This document shows, in pieces, positions 7,574-14,557 of a stretch of DNA of 40,687 nucleotides. The notes beneath the pieces are model-generated. The model was not told where the DNA came from and made no database searches. It saw only the letters and a list, made by a program, of their open reading frames with translations. Numbering within the stretch: the first letter of the stretch is position 1; the number at the start of each line of letters is the position of its first letter. Origin of the DNA: Eubacterium sp. (GTDB lineage: Bacteria > Bacillota > Clostridia > Lachnospirales > Lachnospiraceae); NCBI GenBank assembly GCA_017480495.1, contig JAFVAQ010000006.1:1-40687 (forward strand), given 5' to 3'. The position numbers and the translations under genes were made by a program.

Positions 7574-9127
7574 ATGCAACGTTCCGTATTGGATAGAATA
7601 TATCTGGCCTTTCTTGTGATACTCATCGTATCCTTCGGCTTTCTTATATTCTTCATATCATATTTCACCAGAAGATCTCTCATATTGGAGAAAAGGACAA
7701 CCCTGTCAAATGAAGCAACCCTGATATCATCTCAGGTTATACCTTCATATATGAACGGGGCCATTTCCACCAAGGATCTTGCTTCTTATTTCAACGTTTA
7801 CGCTCGTACTCTAAAGTCTGACATCTGGTATGTCGATGAGGATGGAGACATCATAGCAACTTCTGGATATTTTGATGATTCGAATACCTCATCAGAAAAC
7901 AAACAGGCTACTTCAGATCGTCCAGATGTTGCCGTTATGAAGAAGCTTCCTAAATCAATATATGAGCTGGATGAGAAATATAGCATCCACGATAATTCTT
8001 ACGAGGTTTCTGATTTTTATGGCATTTACAGTGAAAAGGTTGTCACGGTCAACACTCCTGTTATCATGTCCGTTTATAACGCCTCGGAAGATGAATATTT
8101 AGATGTTAATTGCGGAACTTTGATCATCCACTCCACTACCGAGGATATCAACAGCATGATGAAGAGAATCTATAGTATCACCTTCATTCCATGTCTGGTA
8201 ATTATCGTAATAGCATTTGCTCTTCTGCAGATTATTTCGCACAAGGTAATCCGTCCTATTAAACGGCTCGCAGAAGTTGCGGACGCTTACTCCAAGGGAG
8301 ACTTCGATGCAGAAACCGGAATCAATTCCTCTGATGAGATAGGTCAGCTGGCCGATTCTATGGAATATATGGCTTCTGAACTTTCGAAGCTCGAAGAGTA
8401 CAGGCACGAGTTCATTTCCAACATATCTCATGACTTCCGAAGCCCGCTAACTTCGATTCGCGGCTACGTTTCTGCTATTCAGGATGGAACTATTCCACCA
8501 GAGAAGCAGGACAGATATCTGGGTATCGTTATGGACGAGACTAATCGACTGACCAAGCTCACACAAGGACTGCTCGATCTGAACCGTCTTGAGATATATG
8601 GACCATATCTGAACCTTACAGATTTCGATTTTATAGATATAGTAAAGACGACACTGAACACATTTGAAATAAAGTGTATAGATAAAAATGTAGCTATCTA
8701 CCTCAATAATCATGCGGAAAGAACGATTGTTTCTGCAGATAAGACCAAGATTCAGCAGGTTGTTTATAACCTGATAGACAACGCGCTTAAGTTTACTCCT
8801 GAGGGCAAGCATATCTACATCAATATAGTTGAAAAAGGCGAGAAGCTTCAGGTTTCTATCAAGGACGAAGGTATCGGAATGAGTGAAGAAACCCAGAAGA
8901 AGATCTGGACCAGATTCTATAAGGACGATACTAGTCGAGGTAAGGATAAAGGTGGAACCGGTCTTGGCCTTGCAATAACAAAGGAAATAATCAAGGCTCA
9001 TAATGAGACCATTGATGTATTCAGTACCGAGGGTGCAGGATCAGAATTCGTCTTCACCCTACAGAAGGCAAACGATGAATCCACCCACTCAGGTGAAACC
9101 CAGATCCTCATCCAACCAACAATGTGA
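7574..9127 (+). CDS. Membrane sensor histidine kinase partner of the upstream regulator
   Basis: The 517-residue protein has TM1 at about 10-31, an extracellular sensor region of about 165 residues (32-200), TM2 at about 201-220, a HAMP linker (about 221-275), a HisKA domain with phosphoacceptor His286 in NISHDFRSPLTS, and a HATPase_c domain with the N box (NLIDNALKFTPEG), G1 (DEGIGM) and G2 (GGTGLGLAI). It pairs with the OmpR-type regulator 13 bp upstream. The C-terminal tail after the ATPase domain (about 20 residues) has no recognisable motif. The extracellular part could be a Cache/PAS-like fold, but I cannot assign a ligand. Confidence 0.93.
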   Translation: MQRSVLDRIYLAFLVILIVSFGFLIFFISYFTRRSLILEKRTTLSNEATLISSQVIPSYMNGAISTKDLASYFNVYARTLKSDIWYVDEDGDIIATSGYFDDSNTSSENKQATSDRPDVAVMKKLPKSIYELDEKYSIHDNSYEVSDFYGIYSEKVVTVNTPVIMSVYNASEDEYLDVNCGTLIIHSTTEDINSMMKRIYSITFIPCLVIIVIAFALLQIISHKVIRPIKRLAEVADAYSKGDFDAETGINSSDEIGQLADSMEYMASELSKLEEYRHEFISNISHDFRSPLTSIRGYVSAIQDGTIPPEKQDRYLGIVMDETNRLTKLTQGLLDLNRLEIYGPYLNLTDFDFIDIVKTTLNTFEIKCIDKNVAIYLNNHAERTIVSADKTKIQQVVYNLIDNALKFTPEGKHIYINIVEKGEKLQVSIKDEGIGMSEETQKKIWTRFYKDDTSRGKDKGGTGLGLAITKEIIKAHNETIDVFSTEGAGSEFVFTLQKANDESTHSGETQILIQPTM

Positions 9128-9138
9128 AAGGTAAAAAA

Positions 9139-9627
9139 ATGAGAAAACAAATTTTAGAAATATTAGAGAAAAACAGCAAGCTGACATCCGCTGAAATAGC
9201 TGCGATGATAGGTGCAAGCGCCGAAGAAGTTGAGTCAGAAATCCGCGCTATGGAAAGCGAAAATATAATCTGCGGATACCACGCTCTAGTCGACTGGGAA
9301 AAGCTCGAAGGCGAACGTGTCACAGCCCTTATCGGAGTTAAGATTTCTCCTGTTCGCGGGGAAGGTTTCGACAGAATATCCGCCAGAATCAGCAAATTCC
9401 CTGAAGTTAAGTCAGTATTTCTGATGTCCGGCTCCAGCAACGACCTTATTCTCAATATTGAAGGCGACTCCCTAAAGGATATATCACAGTTCGTATATAA
9501 CAAGATTGCTACTATGGATACAGTTGTATCTACTGCTACATACTTTGTACTCAAGAAATATAAAGATCATTATATAGATCTTACAGAAGGACACGGTGAG
9601 GATAAGCGCGACCAACTTATGTCGTAG
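9139..9627 (+). CDS. Lrp/AsnC-family transcriptional regulator
   Basis: The 162-residue protein has an N-terminal helix-turn-helix (about 4-55: LEILEKNSKLTSAEIAAMIG) and a C-terminal RAM/ACT-like effector domain (about 65-150: ALIGVKISPVRGEG ... LMSGSSNDLILNIEG). Such proteins sense amino acids and often control the neighbouring aminotransferase. ATG 9139 was preferred over GTG 9124 because GAAAGG (9126-9131) is a fitting ribosome binding site and the GTG overlaps the kinase stop codon. The following gene is an aminotransferase, the same pairing as alaR-alaT in Bacillus subtilis, which suggests that it regulates that gene. Confidence 0.9.
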   Translation: MRKQILEILEKNSKLTSAEIAAMIGASAEEVESEIRAMESENIICGYHALVDWEKLEGERVTALIGVKISPVRGEGFDRISARISKFPEVKSVFLMSGSSNDLILNIEGDSLKDISQFVYNKIATMDTVVSTATYFVLKKYKDHYIDLTEGHGEDKRDQLMS

Positions 9628-9676
9628 CGCCTTCTTAATTTCCTATTGAAATGGTCACAAATGAAACGAGGATAAA

Positions 9677-10834
9677 ATGAAACCACTTAGTTCAGTCACA
9701 GAGGGTATCAAGCCTTCTGGAATAAGAAAATTCTTTGATATAGTAAGCGAAATGCCAGATGCAATATCTCTTGGTGTTGGCGAACCTGACTTCGAGACCC
9801 CTTGGCACATAGTTGACGAAGGAATCTATTCTCTTGAAAAGGGCAAAACCTATTACACATCAAACTCAGGTCTGATGGAGTTACGAACCGAAATATGCAA
9901 ATGGTATGCGAGAAAGTATGACGTCCAATTTGATCCAGCTAAGGAATGTATTATTACTGTTGGAGGTTCAGAGGGAATAGACCTCGCTCTCCGCGCGCTC
10001 ATTAACGCGGGTGATGAGGTTATCATTCCAGAGCCAAGCTACGTATCCTACGTTCCTTGTGCCACTCTTACCGGCGCCGTTCCAGTTATCATCGATCTAA
10101 AGAACGAGAATAGTTTCAAGCTCACTGCTGCTGAGCTGGAGGAGCATATAACTGATAAAAGCAAGGTCCTGATTCTTTCATTTCCTAATAACCCAACAGG
10201 CGCTATTATGACCAGGGAAGATCTTGAGCCTATCGCTGAACTAGCAATTAAACATGACCTATATGTCATATCAGACGAAATATATTTTGAACTAACCTAT
10301 ACCGAAGAGCCACATTGCTCTATCGCATCTCTTCCTGGAATGGAAGAAAGAACCATCGTAATCAACGGCTTCTCTAAAGCCTATGCGATGACCGGTTGGA
10401 GACTTGGATACGCTATGGCGCCACAGGCCATTTGCAAGCAAATGACTAAAATCCATCAGTTCTGTATAATGTGTGCCCCTACAACCAGCCAGTACGCTGC
10501 TATAGAGGCCCTTAGAGATGGGGACAAGGATATAGCATCCATGCGTAAATCCTACGACGAAAGAAGACGTTATCTCTTCAAGAGATTCAGCGATATGGAT
10601 ATGCCTGCCTTCGAACCACTCGGAGCGTTCTACATATTCCCAAGCATACAGAAGTTTGGACTAAGTTCAGATGACTTTGCAACAAAACTTCTGGAAAATC
10701 AAAAACTCGCCGTTGTTCCCGGAACAGCGTTCGGAGACTCAGGCGAGGGCTTCATTCGTATATCATACGCATATTCAATTGATCAGCTGCGCGAAGCAGT
10801 AGACAGGATAGAAAAGTTTGTGTCAGGGTTATAA
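9677..10834 (+). CDS. PLP-dependent class I/II aminotransferase
   Basis: The 385-residue protein is a fold-type I aminotransferase with NPNNPTGA-like SFPNNPTGA, the SDEIYFEL loop (PLP-phenol aspartate) and the Schiff-base lysine in NGFSKAYAMTGWRLG. The C-terminal FIRISYAYS arginine would bind the substrate carboxylate. The Lrp-type regulator just upstream resembles the alaR-alaT arrangement, so an alanine or broad amino acid:2-oxoglutarate transaminase is plausible. Aromatic and aspartate aminotransferases (PatA/AspC-like) are alternatives that motifs cannot separate. It is the last gene of the mutS2 operon; its stop codon lies in the loop of a strong terminator. Confidence 0.9.
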   Translation: MKPLSSVTEGIKPSGIRKFFDIVSEMPDAISLGVGEPDFETPWHIVDEGIYSLEKGKTYYTSNSGLMELRTEICKWYARKYDVQFDPAKECIITVGGSEGIDLALRALINAGDEVIIPEPSYVSYVPCATLTGAVPVIIDLKNENSFKLTAAELEEHITDKSKVLILSFPNNPTGAIMTREDLEPIAELAIKHDLYVISDEIYFELTYTEEPHCSIASLPGMEERTIVINGFSKAYAMTGWRLGYAMAPQAICKQMTKIHQFCIMCAPTTSQYAAIEALRDGDKDIASMRKSYDERRRYLFKRFSDMDMPAFEPLGAFYIFPSIQKFGLSSDDFATKLLENQKLAVVPGTAFGDSGEGFIRISYAYSIDQLREAVDRIEKFVSGL

Positions 10835-10851
10835 AACCCTGACACTTTTTT
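10820..10851 (+). terminator. Rho-independent terminator of the mutS2-aminotransferase operon
   Basis: A perfect 11-bp stem (10820-10830 with 10835-10845) has the loop ATAA, which contains the aminotransferase TAA stop, and is followed by six T residues. The hairpin therefore begins inside the coding sequence. It separates this operon from the convergent lysC gene. Confidence 0.93.
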
Positions 10852-10874
10852 ATTACTCTTAAATAATATTCTTA

Positions 10875-11345
10875 TTACTCATCCCCAAGATTGAACTTGT
10901 CATGAATAGCATTCATAGCTCTTTCAGTATTCTTCTCATTTATAAGAACAGTTACTCTGATTTCTGATGTAGAAATCATACGGATGTTGATGTTAGCATC
11001 ATATAGAGCCTCGAACATCTTTGCAGCAACACCTGGGTGGCTCTGCATTCCGGCACCTACGATAGATACCTTAGCAACGTTCTTATCTATATCAATCTCC
11101 TCAAACTCCATCAGATCATCGATAACCTTCTTAGCAAGATCTGCATCTTCATCTGTACATGTGAAGGAGATATCCTTCTTACCATGACGCCCGATTGACT
11201 GAAGTATCATATCGATATTTATATTATTCTGAGCCAGTGCATTAAAGAGCTTAAATGCGATACCTGGTTCATCCTTAAGGCCTACTACTGCAACTCTGGC
11301 TGCATCTGGATCAGCTGCAACACCACTTACTATCATCTTTTCCAT
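10875..11345 (-). CDS. Aspartokinase beta-type subunit from an internal start in lysC
   Basis: Translation from Met245 would give a 156-residue protein made only of the two ACT domains. The start is preceded on the coding strand by AGGGAGGGAA (11360-11351) and a five-base spacer, stronger than most gene-start sites in the window. In B. subtilis aspartokinase II the same arrangement gives a regulatory beta subunit that joins the alpha chain in an alpha2-beta2 enzyme. The ribosome binding site is seen directly; production of the subunit is inferred. Confidence 0.7.
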   Translation of the reverse strand: MEKMIVSGVAADPDAARVAVVGLKDEPGIAFKLFNALAQNNINIDMILQSIGRHGKKDISFTCTDEDADLAKKVIDDLMEFEEIDIDKNVAKVSIVGAGMQSHPGVAAKMFEALYDANINIRMISTSEIRVTVLINEKNTERAMNAIHDKFNLGDE

Positions 11346-12077
11346 TTTACTTCCCTCCCTTACGACGGTTCCTTCATTGGTATTCAGACTAGAACGTACT
11401 ACTAATCGTACGCCATATTTCTTTGCAAGCTCTACTGAGCGGTTATGCAAAACTCCCGCTCCCAGTGTTGCAAGCTCTAACATCTCATCGTATGTTACCT
11501 TTTCAAGCTTACGAGCTGCAGGAACCTTTCTAGGATCTGCTGTATATACTCCATCTACGTCTGTATATATCTCACACTTATCTGCATGAAGTGCTGCTGC
11601 TATAGCAACTGCTGTTGTATCTGAGCCTCCACGACCAAGTGTTGTATAATCATCGTATTTGTTAACTCCCTGGAAACCAGTTACGATTACTATCTTGTGC
11701 TGCTCCAGCTCATTTCTGATACGCTCTGTATCAATTCTCTTAACTCTGGCATTACTGTAATTACTTGTTGTATGCATAGCAACCTGATATGCATTAAGTG
11801 ACACAGCGGGAACTCCCATAGATGCCATTGCCATTGCCATGAGAGCGACTGACTGCTGCTCTCCTGTCGTAAGGATCATATCCATCTCACGCTTAGGAGG
11901 ATTTGGGTTGATCTCCTTAGCCATGTCTATCAGAACGTCTGTATATTTACCCATCGCTGACAGAACTACGACAACATCATTTCCTTTTTTGTACTCTTCG
12001 ATGCATCGATTTGCCACATTGAAAATGCGGTCTCTATTACCAACCGATGTTCCACCGAACTTCTTTACTACTAGCAT
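10875..12077 (-). CDS. lysC: Aspartokinase, with a probable internal second start
   Basis: The enzyme phosphorylates aspartate, the first step towards lysine, threonine and methionine. The 400-residue protein has the kinase domain (about 1-240: KKFGGTSVGN, LTTGEQQSVALMA, GRGGSDTTAVAIA) and two C-terminal ACT domains (about 260-400) that normally bind lysine or threonine. It follows hom by 72 bp and has a good AGGAGG at its start. Inside the gene an in-frame ATG at 11343-11345 (Met245) is preceded by a strong AGGGAGGGAA, as in B. subtilis aspartokinase II, where a second start makes the beta subunit. Feedback specificity cannot be read from the sequence. Confidence 0.95.
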   Translation of the reverse strand: MLVVKKFGGTSVGNRDRIFNVANRCIEEYKKGNDVVVVLSAMGKYTDVLIDMAKEINPNPPKREMDMILTTGEQQSVALMAMAMASMGVPAVSLNAYQVAMHTTSNYSNARVKRIDTERIRNELEQHKIVIVTGFQGVNKYDDYTTLGRGGSDTTAVAIAAALHADKCEIYTDVDGVYTADPRKVPAARKLEKVTYDEMLELATLGAGVLHNRSVELAKKYGVRLVVRSSLNTNEGTVVREGSKMEKMIVSGVAADPDAARVAVVGLKDEPGIAFKLFNALAQNNINIDMILQSIGRHGKKDISFTCTDEDADLAKKVIDDLMEFEEIDIDKNVAKVSIVGAGMQSHPGVAAKMFEALYDANINIRMISTSEIRVTVLINEKNTERAMNAIHDKFNLGDE

Positions 12078-12149
12078 GAATTATGCCTCCTGAATATATT
12101 TCCCCCCTGAGATTCCTCGGACCATAGTCCTCAGAATGTAATCTCTAAC

Positions 12150-13352
12150 TTAAGCACTCACACGGATTCTACTAACAACCTCAAGTCCAGCAGAAGCCGC
12201 CTTGAAATCAGAACCTGTCATAACGCCCGTGATAAATGCTGTCTCGTCCAGATCACTGTCGATAAACTGAACATCTCCGAAAGCCTCTGTAACCTTATCC
12301 TTTGCATCAGCTCCCTTAACTCTTACAAAGTAAGGAGTCTTAAATGCATCTACACTTCCAAGCTGTCTCTTAGTATCACTCCAAAGAATGTCTGCTGTTT
12401 CTCCCTGACGCTTAACTGCATCAACGATATCAGAAACAACCGCGCTAGCTGTTGGAAGAGAGCCCGCTCCCTTACCATAGAACATTACATCTCCGAGCAT
12501 ATCTCCGCGAAGAAGTATAGCATTAAATACATCCTTTACATTATAAAGAGGATTGTCGCTATAGATAACGAATGGTGCAACCATTGAATATACAACACTT
12601 CCTTCTTTTCTAGCCATTCCGAGAAGCTTGATAGAAGCACCAATCTTCTTCATATAATCAAAATCAGCTGTTGTTATCTTAGTGATACCTTCTGTATAAA
12701 TATCCTCAAAATCAACCTGCTTCTCATAGGCAAGTGATGAAAGAATTGCTATCTTACGACAAGCATCATAACCCTCGATATCAGCCTCTGGATTTCTCTC
12801 CGCATATCCGAGATCCTGAGCATCCTTCAGAACTGTATCGAAGTCAGCTCCCTCATCCTCCATCTTTGTGAGGATGTAGTTAGTAGTACCATTCATGATA
12901 CCCTGTATCTCTTCTAAGTGATCAACTGTAAGACACTCAATGAGTGGACGAATAATAGGAATACCGCCACCTACAGAAGCCTCAAAGAAGAAATTAACCT
13001 TGTTATCTGCAGCTATCTGCAGAAGCTCAGCACCGTGCTTAGCTACCAGCTCTTTATTAGAGGTACAAGCACTCTTACCGGCAAGAAGAGCTCTCTTAAC
13101 AAATGTATAAGCAGGCTCAACACCACCCATAACCTCAACTACGATATCAACGTCTTTATCTTCAATAATGGTATCAATATCATGAACCAACACTTCCTCT
13201 ACAGGGTCGCCAGGAAAATCTCTCAGATCAAGTACATACTTAACCTTAACATCCTCTCCTGCACGGCGGGAAATGTGACTGTTATTATCTTTTATTATCT
13301 TATAAACTCCTGAACCTACAGTTCCATATCCAAGAATTGCGATGTTTTTCAT
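12150..13352 (-). CDS. hom: Homoserine dehydrogenase
   Basis: The enzyme reduces aspartate semialdehyde to homoserine for threonine and methionine synthesis. The 400-residue protein has the NAD(P)-binding GYGTVGSGV at the N-terminus, the catalytic core with EASVGGGIPIIRPL, GIMNGTTNYIL and DAxxK-type EGYDACRKIAIL, and a short C-terminal ACT-like domain of about 60 residues (YFVRVKGAD ... SRIRVSA) that may mediate feedback by threonine. It lies 47 bp downstream of prfB and 72 bp upstream of lysC, so it looks like part of the secA-prfB-hom-lysC transcript. No leader riboswitch fits in either gap. Confidence 0.95.
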   Translation of the reverse strand: MKNIAILGYGTVGSGVYKIIKDNNSHISRRAGEDVKVKYVLDLRDFPGDPVEEVLVHDIDTIIEDKDVDIVVEVMGGVEPAYTFVKRALLAGKSACTSNKELVAKHGAELLQIAADNKVNFFFEASVGGGIPIIRPLIECLTVDHLEEIQGIMNGTTNYILTKMEDEGADFDTVLKDAQDLGYAERNPEADIEGYDACRKIAILSSLAYEKQVDFEDIYTEGITKITTADFDYMKKIGASIKLLGMARKEGSVVYSMVAPFVIYSDNPLYNVKDVFNAILLRGDMLGDVMFYGKGAGSLPTASAVVSDIVDAVKRQGETADILWSDTKRQLGSVDAFKTPYFVRVKGADAKDKVTEAFGDVQFIDSDLDETAFITGVMTGSDFKAASAGLEVVSRIRVSA

Positions 13353-13399
13353 ACTACTTTTCCTCTCTAATACACGATTCTTTATTTTAAAAATGACAT

Positions 13400-14512
13400 T
13401 TATTCATCCCCAGCAGCCTTCCATACTAGGTATGCATTTATAAATGAATCTATATCTCCATCCAGAACTCTATAAGCATCACCTGTTTCACAGACCGTTC
13501 TGGAATCCTTAACTAATGTATATGGTTGCAGGAAATACGATCTGATGTGACTTCCGAAGCCGTTCTCAAAGGTTTCACCCTTGATGCCGGACATTTTTTC
13601 AGCATTTTCCTGCTCCTTCAGCAGATAGAGCTTAGACTTCAGCATCTTCATAGCCTGATCCTTATTCTGATGCTGGCTTCTCTCATTCTGGCACTGAACA
13701 ACTATTCCTGTTGGAATATGTGTTATTCGTATGGCAGAGGAGGTCTTATTAATATGCTGACCACCCGCACCGCTGGCTCTATAGGTATCTATTCTTATAT
13801 CGTCATCAGCAACCTCTATCTCTATTGCATCATCTATAACCGGCAGAACCTCTACCGCACAGAAAGAGGTCTGTCTTTTTCCATTAGCATTAAATGGAGA
13901 TATTCGCACTAGTCTATGGACACCATGCTCTGATTTGAGGTAGCCATACGCATGATATCCACTAACCTGAAATGTCACGGTCTTTATTCCCGCTTCATCT
14001 CCGTCCAGAATATCTATAAGTGTAACCGTGAAGCCTTTTTTCTCAGCCCATCTGGTATACATCCTGTAAACCATGCTGGTCCAGTCACAGGCCTCTGTTC
14101 CACCTGTTCCTGCATTTATCTTAACTGTACAGTCATTCGCATCGAATTCACCCGATAGAAGAGTCTCGATTCGGAAATCTTCAAACTTCTTCACAAATCC
14201 ACGAAGCATTTCACCCGTTTCTGCTGTGAGGTCTTCGTCATTTTCTTCCTCTGCCATCTCTATCATCGTTTCGATATCATCGAATTCCTGTTTAATGGCA
14301 TTATACTGTTCGAGCGTACCCTTAAGTCCCTTTATTTCCTTCATGGTCTGTCCAGATTTCTCTATATCATCCCAGAAATCAGGAGCTTCCATAGCCGCTT
14401 CCAGTTCTTTTATTCTATTCTCTTTTCCTTCTATATCAAGTGAAGCTTTTACTTCTTCAAGTGGCTTTTTATACTTCTGAAGCTCCAGCTTGTACTCATC
14501 TAATTCTAGCAA
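13400..14512 (-). CDS. prfB: Peptide chain release factor 2, without the programmed frameshift
   Basis: RF2 terminates translation at UGA and UAA. The 370-residue protein has the stop-codon recognition SPF motif (VRISPFNANGKRQTS) and the catalytic GGQ loop (RASGAGGQHINKTSS). Bacterial prfB genes usually have an in-frame UGA near codon 26 read through by +1 frameshifting. Here codons 24-27 read TCA CTT GAT ATA, so the CTT-T-GA site has become CTT GAT and the frame is open throughout. It sits 45 bp after secA, the conserved Firmicute order, and leads into hom and lysC. Confidence 0.95.
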   Translation of the reverse strand: MLELDEYKLELQKYKKPLEEVKASLDIEGKENRIKELEAAMEAPDFWDDIEKSGQTMKEIKGLKGTLEQYNAIKQEFDDIETMIEMAEEENDEDLTAETGEMLRGFVKKFEDFRIETLLSGEFDANDCTVKINAGTGGTEACDWTSMVYRMYTRWAEKKGFTVTLIDILDGDEAGIKTVTFQVSGYHAYGYLKSEHGVHRLVRISPFNANGKRQTSFCAVEVLPVIDDAIEIEVADDDIRIDTYRASGAGGQHINKTSSAIRITHIPTGIVVQCQNERSQHQNKDQAMKMLKSKLYLLKEQENAEKMSGIKGETFENGFGSHIRSYFLQPYTLVKDSRTVCETGDAYRVLDGDIDSFINAYLVWKAAGDE

Positions 14513-14557
14513 GATAACTACCTTTCTATCTTAGTAAGATCTTTTGTATCAAGCATG

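Noticed and set aside
8447-9001. Long antisense frame opposite the histidine kinase gene
   Set aside because: It overlaps the conserved HisKA/HATPase coding region, has no ribosome binding site and no recognisable domain.
12078-12149. Lysine riboswitch or T-box in front of lysC
   Set aside because: The 72-bp gap is too short and shows only a small CTGAG/CTCAG pairing.
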